From Thozetella sp. PMI_491 (lineage: Eukaryota; Ascomycota; Sordariomycetes; Chaetosphaeriales; Chaetosphaeriaceae), in the NCBI GenBank assembly GCA_021432635.1, contig MU270142.1, positions 1 through 64,000 on the forward strand: a DNA stretch of 64,000 nt, read 5' to 3'. This document shows, piece after piece, positions 37,308 through 48,032 of this stretch (its first letter is position 1; each line of letters begins with the position of its first letter). The position numbers were made by a program, and so were the translations under genes. The notes under the pieces were generated by a model. The model saw nothing but the letters and a program-made list of their open reading frames with translations. It was not told the DNA's origin and made no database searches.

Positions 37308-39004
37308 TTATCTCTTATGAATGAATGTGTCCTCCAATTCGCTGGCTTCCTCCTCCCCATACTCGTCTGCGGATGGAGGCTGCTCAGCCGCTGGAATCAA
37401 GTCCAATGGCGACTCCTCTCGTCGAGTTGGGCTGCTCCAGTCCGTGCTGCCCCCTCCCGGCCATGGAGAAGAGCCTTCTGCTGATTCGGCCAAAGTCGCG
37501 AGTGCGCAGTGCTCTGCATTGGAATAAAAGACGGATGGCAAACTTGTGGCTTCTGTGTCCACCCATGATGCATACGACCTGGTGAGTGCCCTGGTGCTTG
37601 GCAGAATATTGCGAAAGTCTACCAATTGCGGCCCATCTGAAAGGGGGTCCCAGACAAACACGAGGCCGCCATATTGATCGCCATCGCATTTGACGAGCAG
37701 CGTCTCGCGCATGCTAGGATGCCAGGATAGATTGGTAATAGCTCCATGGAAGAGGAGTACAGCACGTAGCTCGGCAGCGGCCAGGTCCCATATCCACGCC
37801 GTGCCAGGTGATTCTTCAAGCCGTACCGCCACAAGAACAGAAGCGGAATCGAAGACTACCGAGAAGCAGCCAGATGCAGGTTCCGAGCCGTCTTTCCCGG
37901 CTCGTCCCATGGGTGCTATGCTTTGGGTTGCCCTGACGAACGTATGTGCGGAGGGACCGGTTTGCGAGATGCTGACCTGTTCTTGCCACACCTTGGTACC
38001 GTTCGTCAGAGGAAATGCGATGCACGAGAGACAATGAGGACTTACCTGCAGGGTATCTCGGATTGGGATTGTGGGTGGGTGGGGTAGCCGCAAGGTTTCG
38101 GCTACCGGTGCCATGTGAAATATGCAAACACACCGGCTGCTGTCACCAATTGCGAGGTGGTTGCCGTCTGGAGAGAAGGCCACGCGCTTGACGCCTGGGC
38201 CAAGGGCGTAATCTTTATCGCGAGGCTCCGGGTTGGACGGACCTAGCCAGGTCTTGAAGACATGTCCGTCGGGTGTGTAAAAGATGACCTTGTGTCCATG
38301 AGCCGGCGACTCCCAGACGACCAACCACTTGCCGTCTGGGCTCCAGGCTAGCCCCTGCGCATCGACCGTATCTGGAGCCCAGGACCGTTGGACCTCTCTG
38401 GTGGGTGGCTCATGTATGCTTATCAGATCCTTTCCTGCGGTTCGTGTGAGGAGCGCAAGGTGACGTGTCCGTGGCCGGAACGAGAAGCCGTTCGGCGCGG
38501 TCGAGGCCGTAAAGAACTTGGGGTTGCCGATCTCCTTCCCTTTTAAAGAGACCAGATCGAATATGGTTACTTTCAGTCCAAGAGAGGAAAACACGCAGAC
38601 CTCCGCGTCCGAGGCTCCAAATGTCACGTATGCCGGCTTAGCGCCTGGAGGCACCGGGTTCTTGATACTAGCCTGGACACTGCTATCCCGGGCCGAGAAA
38701 ACTAGAAGTTGACCGAGGACGGCAACCAGCACTAGACGGGACGATTGCGACCACTGGAAGCTGAAAACAGGGCCTGAACAATCCGAGGGCAGCTTAATGA
38801 TATTTATCACCTCCAGGCTCCGGACTGCCCGGACTCGGATGGATGACGGCAGCAGCGTTGCAATGAGACTCCCATTGGGGCTGGGAAGGCTGTGGGGAGA
38901 CGCTGTTTCCAATGATCAGAGGCTGTCCGGCCCTAGCTGGCGCGCCTAGCGAAGGGGATGGAGGGAGGCGAACACGCACATTTTAGGCTTCTAGAGAAAC
39001 GCAT
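37308..39004 (-). CDS. wdr8: WD40 protein of the Wdr8/WRAP73 family
   Basis: Wdr8 proteins act with Msd1/SSX2IP-type partners to anchor microtubule minus ends at spindle poles (known for fission yeast and animals). Exons are 38976-39004, 38046-38889 and 37308-37991, 518 residues. The first exon is very short: MRFSRSLKC plus part of the next codon, donor GTGTTC. It is chosen because the family starts with a Phe-Ser...Lys-Cys segment directly before the first WD blade (SPNGSLIATLLPS). The second intron (37992-38045) has donor GTAAGT, a CTGAC branch and an AAG acceptor. WD-type strands visible include GLAWSPDGKWLVVWE, VKRVAFSPDGNHLAIGD, WIWDLAAAEL and LSWHPSMRETLLV. An acidic tail ends EDTFIHKR. 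The exon 1 acceptor is ambiguous: a second AG nine bases further also keeps frame. It is divergent from nit-7. Confidence 0.85.
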
Positions 39005-40084
39005 CTTGCCAGCGGCGTGCCGAAGCGGGCAAGCTGGCACGTTAATCACAATCTGATATTGTTGTCCAGGATTCAAGTCAAGGTATGAGAGGAAGGCTTG
39101 GAAACGCAGGGAAGTCACCTACCGCCTACGGCAGGCAGGAGCGCGGCGGGTTTGATAGGTGACGGGACAGTTGTTGCTAGCCTTGGCCTTCTCCAATGTA
39201 AACAATGGGTGCAGATGCCCCCGTAAACAGAATAGTTCTACTGCAATATTCCTGCAGTGCTTGCCTCTCAACCTCAAATTGGCAAACTAGCATATGCACG
39301 GCGTAGTTGACAGGACACTCCCGACCGTTCTCCGTGGCAAACACGACAAACTTGCAGTTCGTCAAGTGAAAAGTGTCAGGCGCGGGCGCGAATCGTGACC
39401 AAGACGGGGAGGGACGAGGTTGAATGAGCAGCATTTGATTGGCTGCGGCGGGTTGGTGGGGTACTACACCAACAAGCACTTATGCCACTACCCGAAGCGG
39501 AGCTGGCCTAGCTCCGGTTCGGCCTCTCTCAGTCATCAACTTCAACGCCCACCCCCGCCCCATCGCCACCCTGCCCTTATCGAGAGGGGAACAAAACAGC
39601 AAAGGGAGAGAGAGGGACATAGGTTTCGTGCGCCCGATATTATCCTCGTCCTATTCCGCTACGCCAAGACTCGCGGGGGTTATAGCCGAATTACAAACGG
39701 TCTAATCGCCCACCGGCTTTGCTCGGCCTAGACTTGATAGCTCTTGCCACGCATCGGACAAAGAGACTTGGGCAATTCGTCACCAGCCCCAGGGCTGGAG
39801 CTTGGGAGGTTTGTTCCTCCTCAGTCGATACGTGCGCCTCACAGGGCCTGGCCCCCTGGCTTGTGCAACCTTCCGACAGGTATTACAACAAGGTGGATCG
39901 TGCCTGCCTGCCTGCCTGCCTGCCTGCCCTAGGGATTGAACAAGCCCAGACCAAGGCACCACCCAGGTGCCTTCTTCTCAGCTGCCATTCGACATCTCGA
40001 TTTAGGAATCGCGTCACCAAGGCATAATGCTTGGCACTTCGGGATAAGGAAGGCAATCATTGTGAATCAGCACAACAGGGCATC
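39005..40084. other. Divergent intergenic region between wdr8 and nit-7
   Basis: About 1.1 kb that should contain both promoters. It carries a (TGCC)7 repeat at 39901-39928. I see no gene. The nit-7 frame is open a little upstream of 40085, but without an ATG that I would prefer. Confidence 0.6.
39901..39928. repeat. (TGCC)7 microsatellite
   Basis: Seven perfect copies of TGCC, about 160 bp upstream of the nit-7 start codon and likely in its promoter or leader. Confidence 0.95.
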
Positions 40085-42399
40085 ATGGCATCACCAGTGC
40101 GTTGGCTCTCCCGGGCCAGCCTGGCGCGGCCACTCTCTGTGGTACGTCCGAACCTCGGCGCCTGCCTCCAAGCGAGCTATCACAACACGGCCAGCCACCA
40201 TATTGGTCAGGGATGTTCTGCACGTACGACCCCAGGTGAATTAAAGGCGAGTTCAGCCAGCCCATTCGCTGCTGGCGCCGCATCTATGGTCACTTTACGG
40301 GGCCGGGACCCTGTTCCGGTGCCCCGTAGCAAGACCGACATACCCGAAGTCACTATACCTATGGAACCTTCCTCGACGTCAACGCCCTCCTCGCGTAGGG
40401 ACCGTGTGAAGGACGCAAGGCCCTTTTCCGACTTCCTTACAGACACCTTCCACCGGCAGCACGACTACTTGCGCATCTCGGTTACGGAACGGTGCAATCT
40501 GCGGTGCCTCTACTGCATGCCGGAGGAGGGTGTGCCGCTGTCACCTTCCCAGGACCTGCTGACCACTCCTGAAATCGTCCTGCTCTCCTCCCTCTTTGTC
40601 TCAGAGGGCGTGACCAAGATTCGACTGACGGGTGGCGAGCCCACGGTCCGCCGTGACATCGTGCCTCTCATGCAGCAGATCGGCGCCCTACGTGCCCATG
40701 GGCTGAAGGAGCTCTGCCTGACAACCAACGGGCTGTCGTTACATCGCAAACTCGACGCCATGGTAGAGGCCGGCCTGACGGGTGTCAACTTGTCGCTCGA
40801 CACGCTCGATCCATGGCAGTTTCAGCTGATGACGCGCCGCGCCGGATTCAGCGCCGTGCAGAAGAGCATCGACCGCATTCTGGAGCTGAACCGAGCGGGA
40901 GCTGGCATCAAATTCAAGATCAACTGTGTGGTCATGCGAGGGCTCAATCACAACGAGATCCTACCGTTTGTCGAGCTGACGCGCGATCAAGACATCGAGG
41001 TCCGCTTCATCGAATACATGCCCTTCGACGGCAACAAGTGGAGCGAGGGAAAGATGTTCAGTTACCGTGAGATGCTCGAACTCATCCAGATGGAGCACCC
41101 GACTCTGGAGAGGGTAACGGGCCACAAAAATGACACAAGCAAGACGTACCAAGTCCCCGGGTTTGCGGGAAAGATTGGCTTCATTACCAGCATGACTCAC
41201 AACTTCTGTGGTACTTGCAACAGGCTCCGCATCACGAGCGATGGGAACCTCAAGGTGTGTCTCTTTGGCAACGCAGAGGTTTCACTCAGAGACATCATAC
41301 GACAGATAAACAACGGCAAGCCCATCGACGAGGACAGGTTCGAGGCTTTGAAAGAGACGGCCACGGTGGAGATGCAACACCTATCTCCCTCGGACCAGCC
41401 CCCTATGCTCGCACCAAACTCCCAGGAGCTCCTTGAAATCATCGGGATGGCTGTGAAGCGGAAGAAGGAGAAGCATGCTGGGATCGGGGTTTTGGAGCAC
41501 ATGAAGAATCGGCCGATGATCTTGATAGGTGGGTAAACATTTTTCTGCTGGCGTTTCTGCGAGTGCATTTGGCAGGCGTTTTTTTCTGCCCATGATGCAT
41601 ACGATATCACAGCGAAAAGCCAGCACTGTTAACGGCTTCGGGGCACACTATCTGGAAGACTGTGAGCTAAGTCATGTATATAGACCCAATGCTTTCTGTC
41701 ACCACCCGGTCTACCCTCAAGTCCACCCCTCGGGCCCCCGTGAGAATGAGCCTCTTGGGCAGAATTCCTCTCCCTACCGTAGGTCTGATGTCCGCTCAGC
41801 ATCTGCCGAGCGCGGATGCCCAACACCGCCTCTTCTCGGCCACTAGCCTACGCCTTGATCATAGGGGTCAAGGTAACGCCTCGATGAAGCTTACTCATGT
41901 TTCGGAGTCTGGATCGGCACAAATGGTGTCTATCTCGGACAAGACGCCGACGAGCCGCCTCGCGACGGCCAAGTGCAGCATCCGCTTTTCCAACCCAATC
42001 GCGCTCGTGCTCATACGGCAGAATCAGATGAAGAAAGGGGACGTGATGGGAGTAGCGCGCGTGGCCGGCATTATGGCGGCCAAGCGCACACCCGACCTGG
42101 TTCCGTTATGCCATCCCATCGCTATTTCGCACGTGAGTGTCGAGCTGGAGCCTATCGAGTCCGGGGCCAGCGGCGGGGACGACCAACAGCCCGGCCGGAT
42201 CGACATCTCAGCTACTGTGTCATGCGACGGGAAGACGGGGGTTGAGATGGAGGCCCTGACGGCCGCCTCGACGGCCGCCCTCACTGTATATGATATGTGT
42301 AAGGCAGTCGACAAGGGGATGGTGATCGAAGGCTTGCGAGTTGTGCTTAAGGAAGGGGGCAAGAGCGGGCGATGGGTTGAGGGGCAGAAGGACGGGTGA
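40085..42399 (+). CDS. nit-7: Molybdenum cofactor protein, MoaA-MoaC (NIT-7/CnxABC)
   Basis: It catalyses the first step of Moco synthesis, GTP to cyclic pyranopterin monophosphate, in mitochondria. The fused model is exons 40085-41528 and 41684-42399, 719 residues. ATG 40085 is chosen because MASPVRWLSRASLARPLSVV is a good mitochondrial presequence. MoaA part: radical-SAM cluster C137-x3-C141-x2-C144 (CNLRCLYC), LTGGEPTVR, and the C-terminal cluster C375-x2-C378-x13-C392 with the GTP-site RLRIT. MoaC part: SISDKTPTSRLATA, LCHPI and TGVEMEALTAAS...TVYDMCKA. Without splicing, MoaA ends at residue 483 with Gly-Gly and TAA at 41534-41536. With splicing, donor GTGGGT at 41529 joins in frame to MoaC. 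Fungal orthologues (nit-7, cnxABC) are MoaA-MoaC bifunctional; human MOCS1 uses similar alternative splicing. Confidence 0.93.
41529..41683 (+). other. Putative alternatively used intron in nit-7
   Basis: The donor GTGGGT starts inside the Gly-Gly codons of the MoaA end. The acceptor is the AG of GTATATAG at 41682-41683, preceded by a branch-like GCTAAG. The intron is 155 nt and contains the MoaA stop. The junction codon becomes Asp (G + AC). Only this donor/acceptor phase reaches the MoaC frame, because a TAA in the MoaC frame at 41668-41670 blocks any earlier acceptor. Confidence 0.7.
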
Positions 42400-44595
42400 G
42401 GTCTGACTATGTTTTGGGGTTGTCTTCCAGGCCCCAGACATGAGTGCTCTTAACCCCCACCACGGCCCAGCAGCACAAAAATGCTGGCTTGGAAAGGGAC
42501 GCGGGGAGCCGCTCAACTCTACTGGTACTATTCTGCGCCCCCACGTCTGCCGACCTACCTTGTTGTACTGTTGCAGGCTGTTTCACGGGACAGGCCGCGC
42601 CACCGTTCGGGACGGCACTAGGCTATGTTGCTGTTACTCCCGACTAACGCTTCCTGCCTTCCACGCTCTCCCGGCTCTTACGGGACTGCTCCTGTGGGCA
42701 TTCCGAATCCTGGGGGACATGCCGAAGGTCTTATTGAGTGGCAGCGCTAGTATATTAAGGCTTTCTATATATGCGGGCGCTGGGGAAAACCTTGACGTTG
42801 ACAATAGTAGATCCTCAAGCCTCAGCCATTTTACCCGTGCCATACGGCCGAGTCGCCACAGCGAAGCTGCGGCTGGAGAATGTATGGACTTTTCCTACTT
42901 CTGCGGCGGCCAATGACAGCATGGCGGCCTGCCAAGAGAGGCGGCACGTACCACATCTATAGAAGGCTCCTATATGTCGGCCCGAACATGCTGTGCTAAA
43001 CAGGTGCGATTATATGGTACTCTTTGAGGCTGCTACCCAAGGTAGTTTGCCGCAGGCGGAACATGCACGGAGACAGGCTCAGGATGCTATAGTGAACCGA
43101 CTCACGAGTGCAGACATGGCCTACGGACTCAATAGATGGATCGTCTGGAACTAACTTGGATTGCAGATGGCAATCACCAGCTCGTCGAATAACCTTCTGC
43201 TCTGGGATTTAGAGAGGCCCGGTGCAATGCTGGGAAGCTACCCGACAGCCCTTGTCGGTGTTGATCATCGCTTCTGCGCGTCACAGTAAGGGGTCGGCGT
43301 GTCCCGTTCGCGAAACTCAATCGCATCGGCGAAGGTGGCTCCGACGCATCTCGATACCTGGGCTCTGGGCTCCGAAAGCGGCGCAGCTCTCCCGTCGTAC
43401 CGGCGTCAAAGGAGATCTCTGGGGTGAAGCGATGACGTTCTGGCCACTCATGACGTAACCTCGCGAAGGTCGCTACACTACCTACTTACCTATGTACATA
43501 CCGACACAGCATGCTGTTGGGAGCATACGTATGTATGCACACCTCGCGAATCGAGGGAATGCACGCACGGTCGGAAAGCCTCCGCCGGAGCCTGCACATC
43601 ACTGCCAGGGGCGCGAGACGGCGGGCGATTGAGGCGAAATTGAGATCGCGGAATGGGCGACGAGATCAACCCGGAGACTCTTCCTAGCGCAGGAATTTGC
43701 AGGGTCCTAGAGAGCTTCGGTTGCGCTAGGAGGAAATGGTGCTGTTGATCTGCCATGATCGGGGCTTGCCTCCGGCAGCAGAGGCTCCAGAGGCCCCAGA
43801 GCTCCCTGGGGTGCGCGGCCAATGGCTGTCGGCGCATTTTAAGTTGACCGTGGCGGTGTGGCTGGGCCAGCCTCAAGCGGTCGCGTGCCAGAGGCGGCGG
43901 TCCTTCTGTTCTTCTGTGCGGGAGAGGGGAGGCGCGCAAAAAGGGCTCCACCCCGACACGCGACCCTCTTATCCCTTCGTCTTTGTCCTCGTTTGGGCTG
44001 TTGCCCAGTGCGCGCAGCGCTTGCCAGGTTCAGCGCCAGCGCCAGCGCCGGTACTAGACACGCTAGAGCCCCAAAATTCAAAGGGAGGTGCCAAGTGGAC
44101 TTTGACGTCCGTCATTTCGGGGGTCCCCGCCACTGGGCACCTGCCGCTCCGGGCGTTGCGCAGGCCCGGGATCCCAGGATGCACAGCTAGCCAATCGCTA
44201 GTCAGCGATAAGAGCATGTAGCCGGCCAATAGACCCTGAGGTTCGAGATTGTGTTTGACAGGGATCATCGTTGCACGGCAGACCCACTCTCCAATTGCGG
44301 CGCGCGGCATCTCCAGGACACCGCCCGCCTCGAGTACCCCGAACCGTCCGTGTGCCCCCCGGTTTGCTTACCCAGTGTACTTCGTACGATACCATCATAC
44401 CATGTAGGCTCTGTCCAGCAGATAGGGACGGACAGATAGCAGTGAGCCCGCCCTAGCCCCCCGGAAGGTGTTCCTAGTCGCTCGCTCAGCTGAGAGAACG
44501 GATGCTTCTCTCGTCATGCTGTGCCCCCCCAAACTTCATCTCTGTAAATGGCGGGCCTCATCCAGGACTCTGGAGCCGCATCGTTGCGAGCGCTC

Positions 44596-44626
44596 GTGGT
44601 GGTGGTGTTGGTGGTGTTGGTGGTGG
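44596..44626. repeat. (GGT)n/GTTGGT repeat
   Basis: A run of GGT and GTT trinucleotides with two GTT interruptions. It is intergenic simple sequence. Confidence 0.85.
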
Positions 44627-45217
44627 AGGTCCGGAGCAGTGGTGAAGGGTGGTAGAGGTACATACCCAGGCAAGTCTCTGACACGTGAAGGGTACCGTAC
44701 TGTTCGTACCTCCCTCGCCCTTTTTTATTTTGCATGGCTCCAGGCCGGTGGAGTCGACGATCCGCAGCCACCCAATCACTCGCAGCCTAAAGCGCCGTTA
44801 TCATCGAGATTCAAGTGGACGATGCGGAGGTTTTTTTTTTTTTACCCCTCGGTGCATCGCTGCGCGCCGAGAGCGAATTGGCCTCTCGTCGCAGGCAGTC
44901 GACGGGACTGCCGGCTCGTCTCTTTTTCAGACCCGGGCCGGCGCGCCAGAGGAGGGGCGACGATGTCTGCCCATTCCGCATTATCCGCCCCCCCGATGCA
45001 ACGGGAGGGATTGGATGGGGAGGGGACAGCCCGTTGTTGACACCGAAACAGCCTAGGGAGGGGAGTGAGGGCCGCGGTGGCGAGACGTCGCAGTGGAGGG
45101 CGGCCGAAGAGGGGTTGTTGATCTCGCCGGCCACCGGCGGGCGGGCTCGCCTGCCTGAGTCGTGTGGCCCTCCAAACTCAAAGAGCAGCTTGACGGTCGC
45201 GATGGACGATCGGTCAA

Positions 45218-45261
<44 letters not shown>
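45218..45261. repeat. 44-base G homopolymer
   Basis: Forty-four consecutive G residues, followed by AGGGGAGAGGAGGG. It is intergenic, about 1.7 kb upstream of the FYVE gene. It is a strong G-quadruplex candidate and a position of doubtful length in any assembly. Confidence 0.95.
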
Positions 45262-45262
<1 letters not shown>

Positions 45263-46936
45263 GGGGAGAGGAGGGTTAGTGATGGGCCCGACCGCGAGCG
45301 CAGCTTCAGTTGCCTGCACAATCTGCCAATCTACCAATCTAACAACCTGCCAACCTGCCAAACTGCCTGCGCGGCCGAGGAGATTTGATAAACGCATTGC
45401 CCGGAGCGGCAGGCAAGCCCATAGGAGAGACATTCACTAGAGTTCTAGCCGCACTGTCGATTAAAGAGTGTCTAGAATTAGAAACGCTCGCGTGCCGTCA
45501 AGATGCCCCGACCTGGAGGTCGCCGATAAAGTCTCGGCCTGGAAGGGTCGCATGCGTCAGGGTGCCGGCGTACCATAGTACATGCGATGGTATGCAGCTT
45601 CCGAGCACGGAGTAACTGGTACGTAAGGGAAACTGCTGGACCTGGTATAGCTTTCGAGCCTCGCCTGCAGGGCCTCTACTACAGTTTGGAGCCGGGGTCC
45701 TCGACTCGTCTCCCCTGCACTGTCTCCCCCCTTCCTTGTTCCCCTCCCCGAGCAACAGGCCCCAGGTCCCGCTAGAGAGATAGACAACAACGGCGGTGCA
45801 GTTCGGTGTATCCTGTATCCTGCGCGCATGCGGTGTAGGTGTCACAGGCGAGTCACCGCCGTCAAGGCGCAGGTCTGATAGAACAATGCAGACCGCGGAG
45901 AATGGAGCTCATCAGATGGCTGATGGGCGTTTGGGCAGGGACAAGGGCCGGGGAGGGGGGGGGGTTCGACCGGCGGTGCTCCCGGCAGGAGTTCCCTGTC
46001 TTCTGTCTCCACCGCCATTTGCACGTCGCCTGCGGATCTCGAGGATGGGCGGCCCCCTCCAAACTCTAGCCTCCCTCCGGTAGGCTGCGCGCTGGGCCTT
46101 GGGCAACACTCGGTGGCAGTAAATTAACTTATACCGGCGCCCGCAATAGGAGCATACCTTAGATCTTCCCCTTCACCTTTGTCTCTTGGCTAGTTCTCGC
46201 TCCCCGGCTGCCCTTTTCTCCGACAATCATCTTTTATCTCTTCCTCTCTTCTCGCCCACCTGCTCTTCCTCACACCAGCCACCGCCCTCCCTGCCCCCTC
46301 CCTCGCATCCCTCTCTGCCCTCGCCGACGACGGTGGACGGCGCAGACGAAGCCAAAAGCAAAAAGAACGTCAGGCTGTGTGGTTGCGGACAAGCGCCAGC
46401 CAGTCGCAGGCGTTGCCCCTCCTCCCCCTCCCAGCATATCTTGGCCTCTTAGTCTCGGGTATTACGAGTGGCCAGGCCGCACGAGGTGGCTGCGTCTCTA
46501 GCTCCTTCTCACTACCGCTTATTGCCGAGCGACACTCTCGCAGCGTCTCGGTTCCGCCGCCTCTGGGACGACGAGACAAGATCCCCTCTAACCAGTAGTC
46601 CCTACCACCGCCTCTTGCTAGTCTCTCCCGGCTTTTTTTTCTCAACAAACCACACCGAAACCCGCCCTGCGGCCTTGCAGCGAGTTTTGCATCATCCACG
46701 GCATTGCGCATTCTCGTCTGAACCTCGCGCGCATCAGGACGACACACCGTGGCCCCTTATCTCTCGGATATCACGAGCAAGTGTCTCACATAACAAGCAC
46801 ACCTCGCGCCCCCCACACTCTCCCAGCCGACACCTCGCGACTGGTAATTTCAAACCCTCCCCCCCACGACCGCCCCGTCAAGCCACCGAGGGAGCAAGAC
46901 AAACCCTCGCACGCGACCTCGGCAAACCCGCACGCG

Positions 46937-47089
46937 ATGGCCACCGACTTCATAATGCCCCGGATGCCGGACCCTCAGCAGCAGTCGGCCTTCTTCCAAC
47001 ACCAGCCGGTGTTCCCCCCGTCGCAAGCGGTCCAGCTGCCCCCAGCATACCAGCCACCTCTCCAGCAGTATCAACAACCTCAGCAACAG

Positions 47090-47145
<56 letters not shown>

Positions 47146-48032
47146 CCAACAACAGCAACAGCAATATAACCCGCAGATTTCTCCGCTCAGTACCTCTGGA
47201 AATGCGTCGCCCACGTCACCCAAGACGTACTTGACACGCCAGACGCGGCCCATGTACATGCCGGCCGTGCTGCGCCCGACCCAGTTCCCGTCCAAAGCAC
47301 CGACTAAGTCCAAGTCTCTCGACGCCGACACTGACGAGCGCCCTCCCAACTCCAGCGGCAGCTACTTGAGCCTCAGCGGTCTCGGCGCCCTGGGAAGGTT
47401 GAGCAGGAGATCGACAGCGGACAGCGGGAAGTGCGTCGACGGCCACTGGAACCTGGACCTATTCCCTAAGCCGACAGGGACGCCGACGAGGAAGCACTGG
47501 AAGGTACGTCTCATTTGCATCATCCGTTGCATACCTTGCGCCTCGAGCTTCGTTCGCGCGCCGTTGCGCGCCGTTATGGCCTACAACCCGGCGACTGTTC
47601 CGCACTCTCTGTAGACCACCTCAGCTAACGCGTCCGATCCAGCCCGACCAAGAAGCCGCGATCTGTGACGATGCCACGTGCAAGAGGTACTTTAGCTATT
47701 TTACGCGACGGCACCACTGCCGGAAGTGTGGCAACATCTTTTGCGATTCCCACAGCGGCTTCGAGGTGCCGCTCGACCAGGAGGCTAACTACAACCCCCG
47801 GGGCACGTTGAGCCGGGCGTGCCAACACTGCTTCTCAGAGTTCAAAGAGTGGCGAAGCCGGTCCGGTAGCCAGTCGTCCACACTGGACTCGTCCGATCCC
47901 GTGAACAGCCCGACGCCCACGAGCCCGATTCTCGCTTCCTCTCCACCTAACTCAGCACCCAAGCAGCCGTCTGTTGCGGAGACGCCTCACGGCGCGAGCG
48001 TCCCACGCGACTGGAACTGGAGCACGTTCTGA
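46937..48032 (+). CDS. FYVE-type zinc-finger protein with polyQ tract
   Basis: FYVE fingers bind phosphatidylinositol 3-phosphate on endosomes and vacuoles. Exons are 46937-47503 and 47643-48032, 318 residues, with donor GTACGT and acceptor CCAG. ATG 46937 (MATDFIMPRMPD) is the first ATG with good context in the open frame. Residues about 10-75 are Gln/Pro-rich with 21 consecutive Gln (47081-47143). The finger spans about 187-252. The Trp of the HWK junction precedes C197-x4-C202. Then come the RRHHCRKC core (the PI3P-binding R+HHC motif is intact; C215, C218), C223-x2-H226 and C249-x2-C252. The first pair has four residues between the cysteines instead of two, and the sixth ligand is His instead of Cys. 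I recall fungal proteins of this shape, but not a name. The C-terminal 65 residues are Ser/Pro-rich. The gene converges on the elongase gene. Confidence 0.9.
47081..47143 (+). repeat. CAG/CAA tract coding 21 Gln
   Basis: Twenty-one consecutive Gln codons, mostly CAG with two CAA interruptions (47084-47086 and 47111-47113), inside the first exon of the FYVE gene. Confidence 0.95.

Larger units (their letters stand above)
42400..46936. other. 4.5 kb region without a supportable gene
   Basis: It contains the nit-7 3' flank and the long CT-rich leader/promoter of the FYVE gene. It also contains a GGT-rich repeat near 44596-44626 and a 44-base G homopolymer, listed separately. Frames here are low-complexity or shadows of repeats, and I find no RNA gene. 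Confidence 0.55.

Noticed and set aside
37562-41604. Shared 16-base word CCCATGATGCATACGA in wdr8 and in the nit-7 intron
   Set aside because: One exact 16-base match between two places is near chance expectation for a 64 kb window on both strands, and the flanks do not match.
45053-45433. Frames with long Gly or Pro runs around the poly-G
   Set aside because: They are direct readouts of the 44-base G homopolymer and not protein genes.
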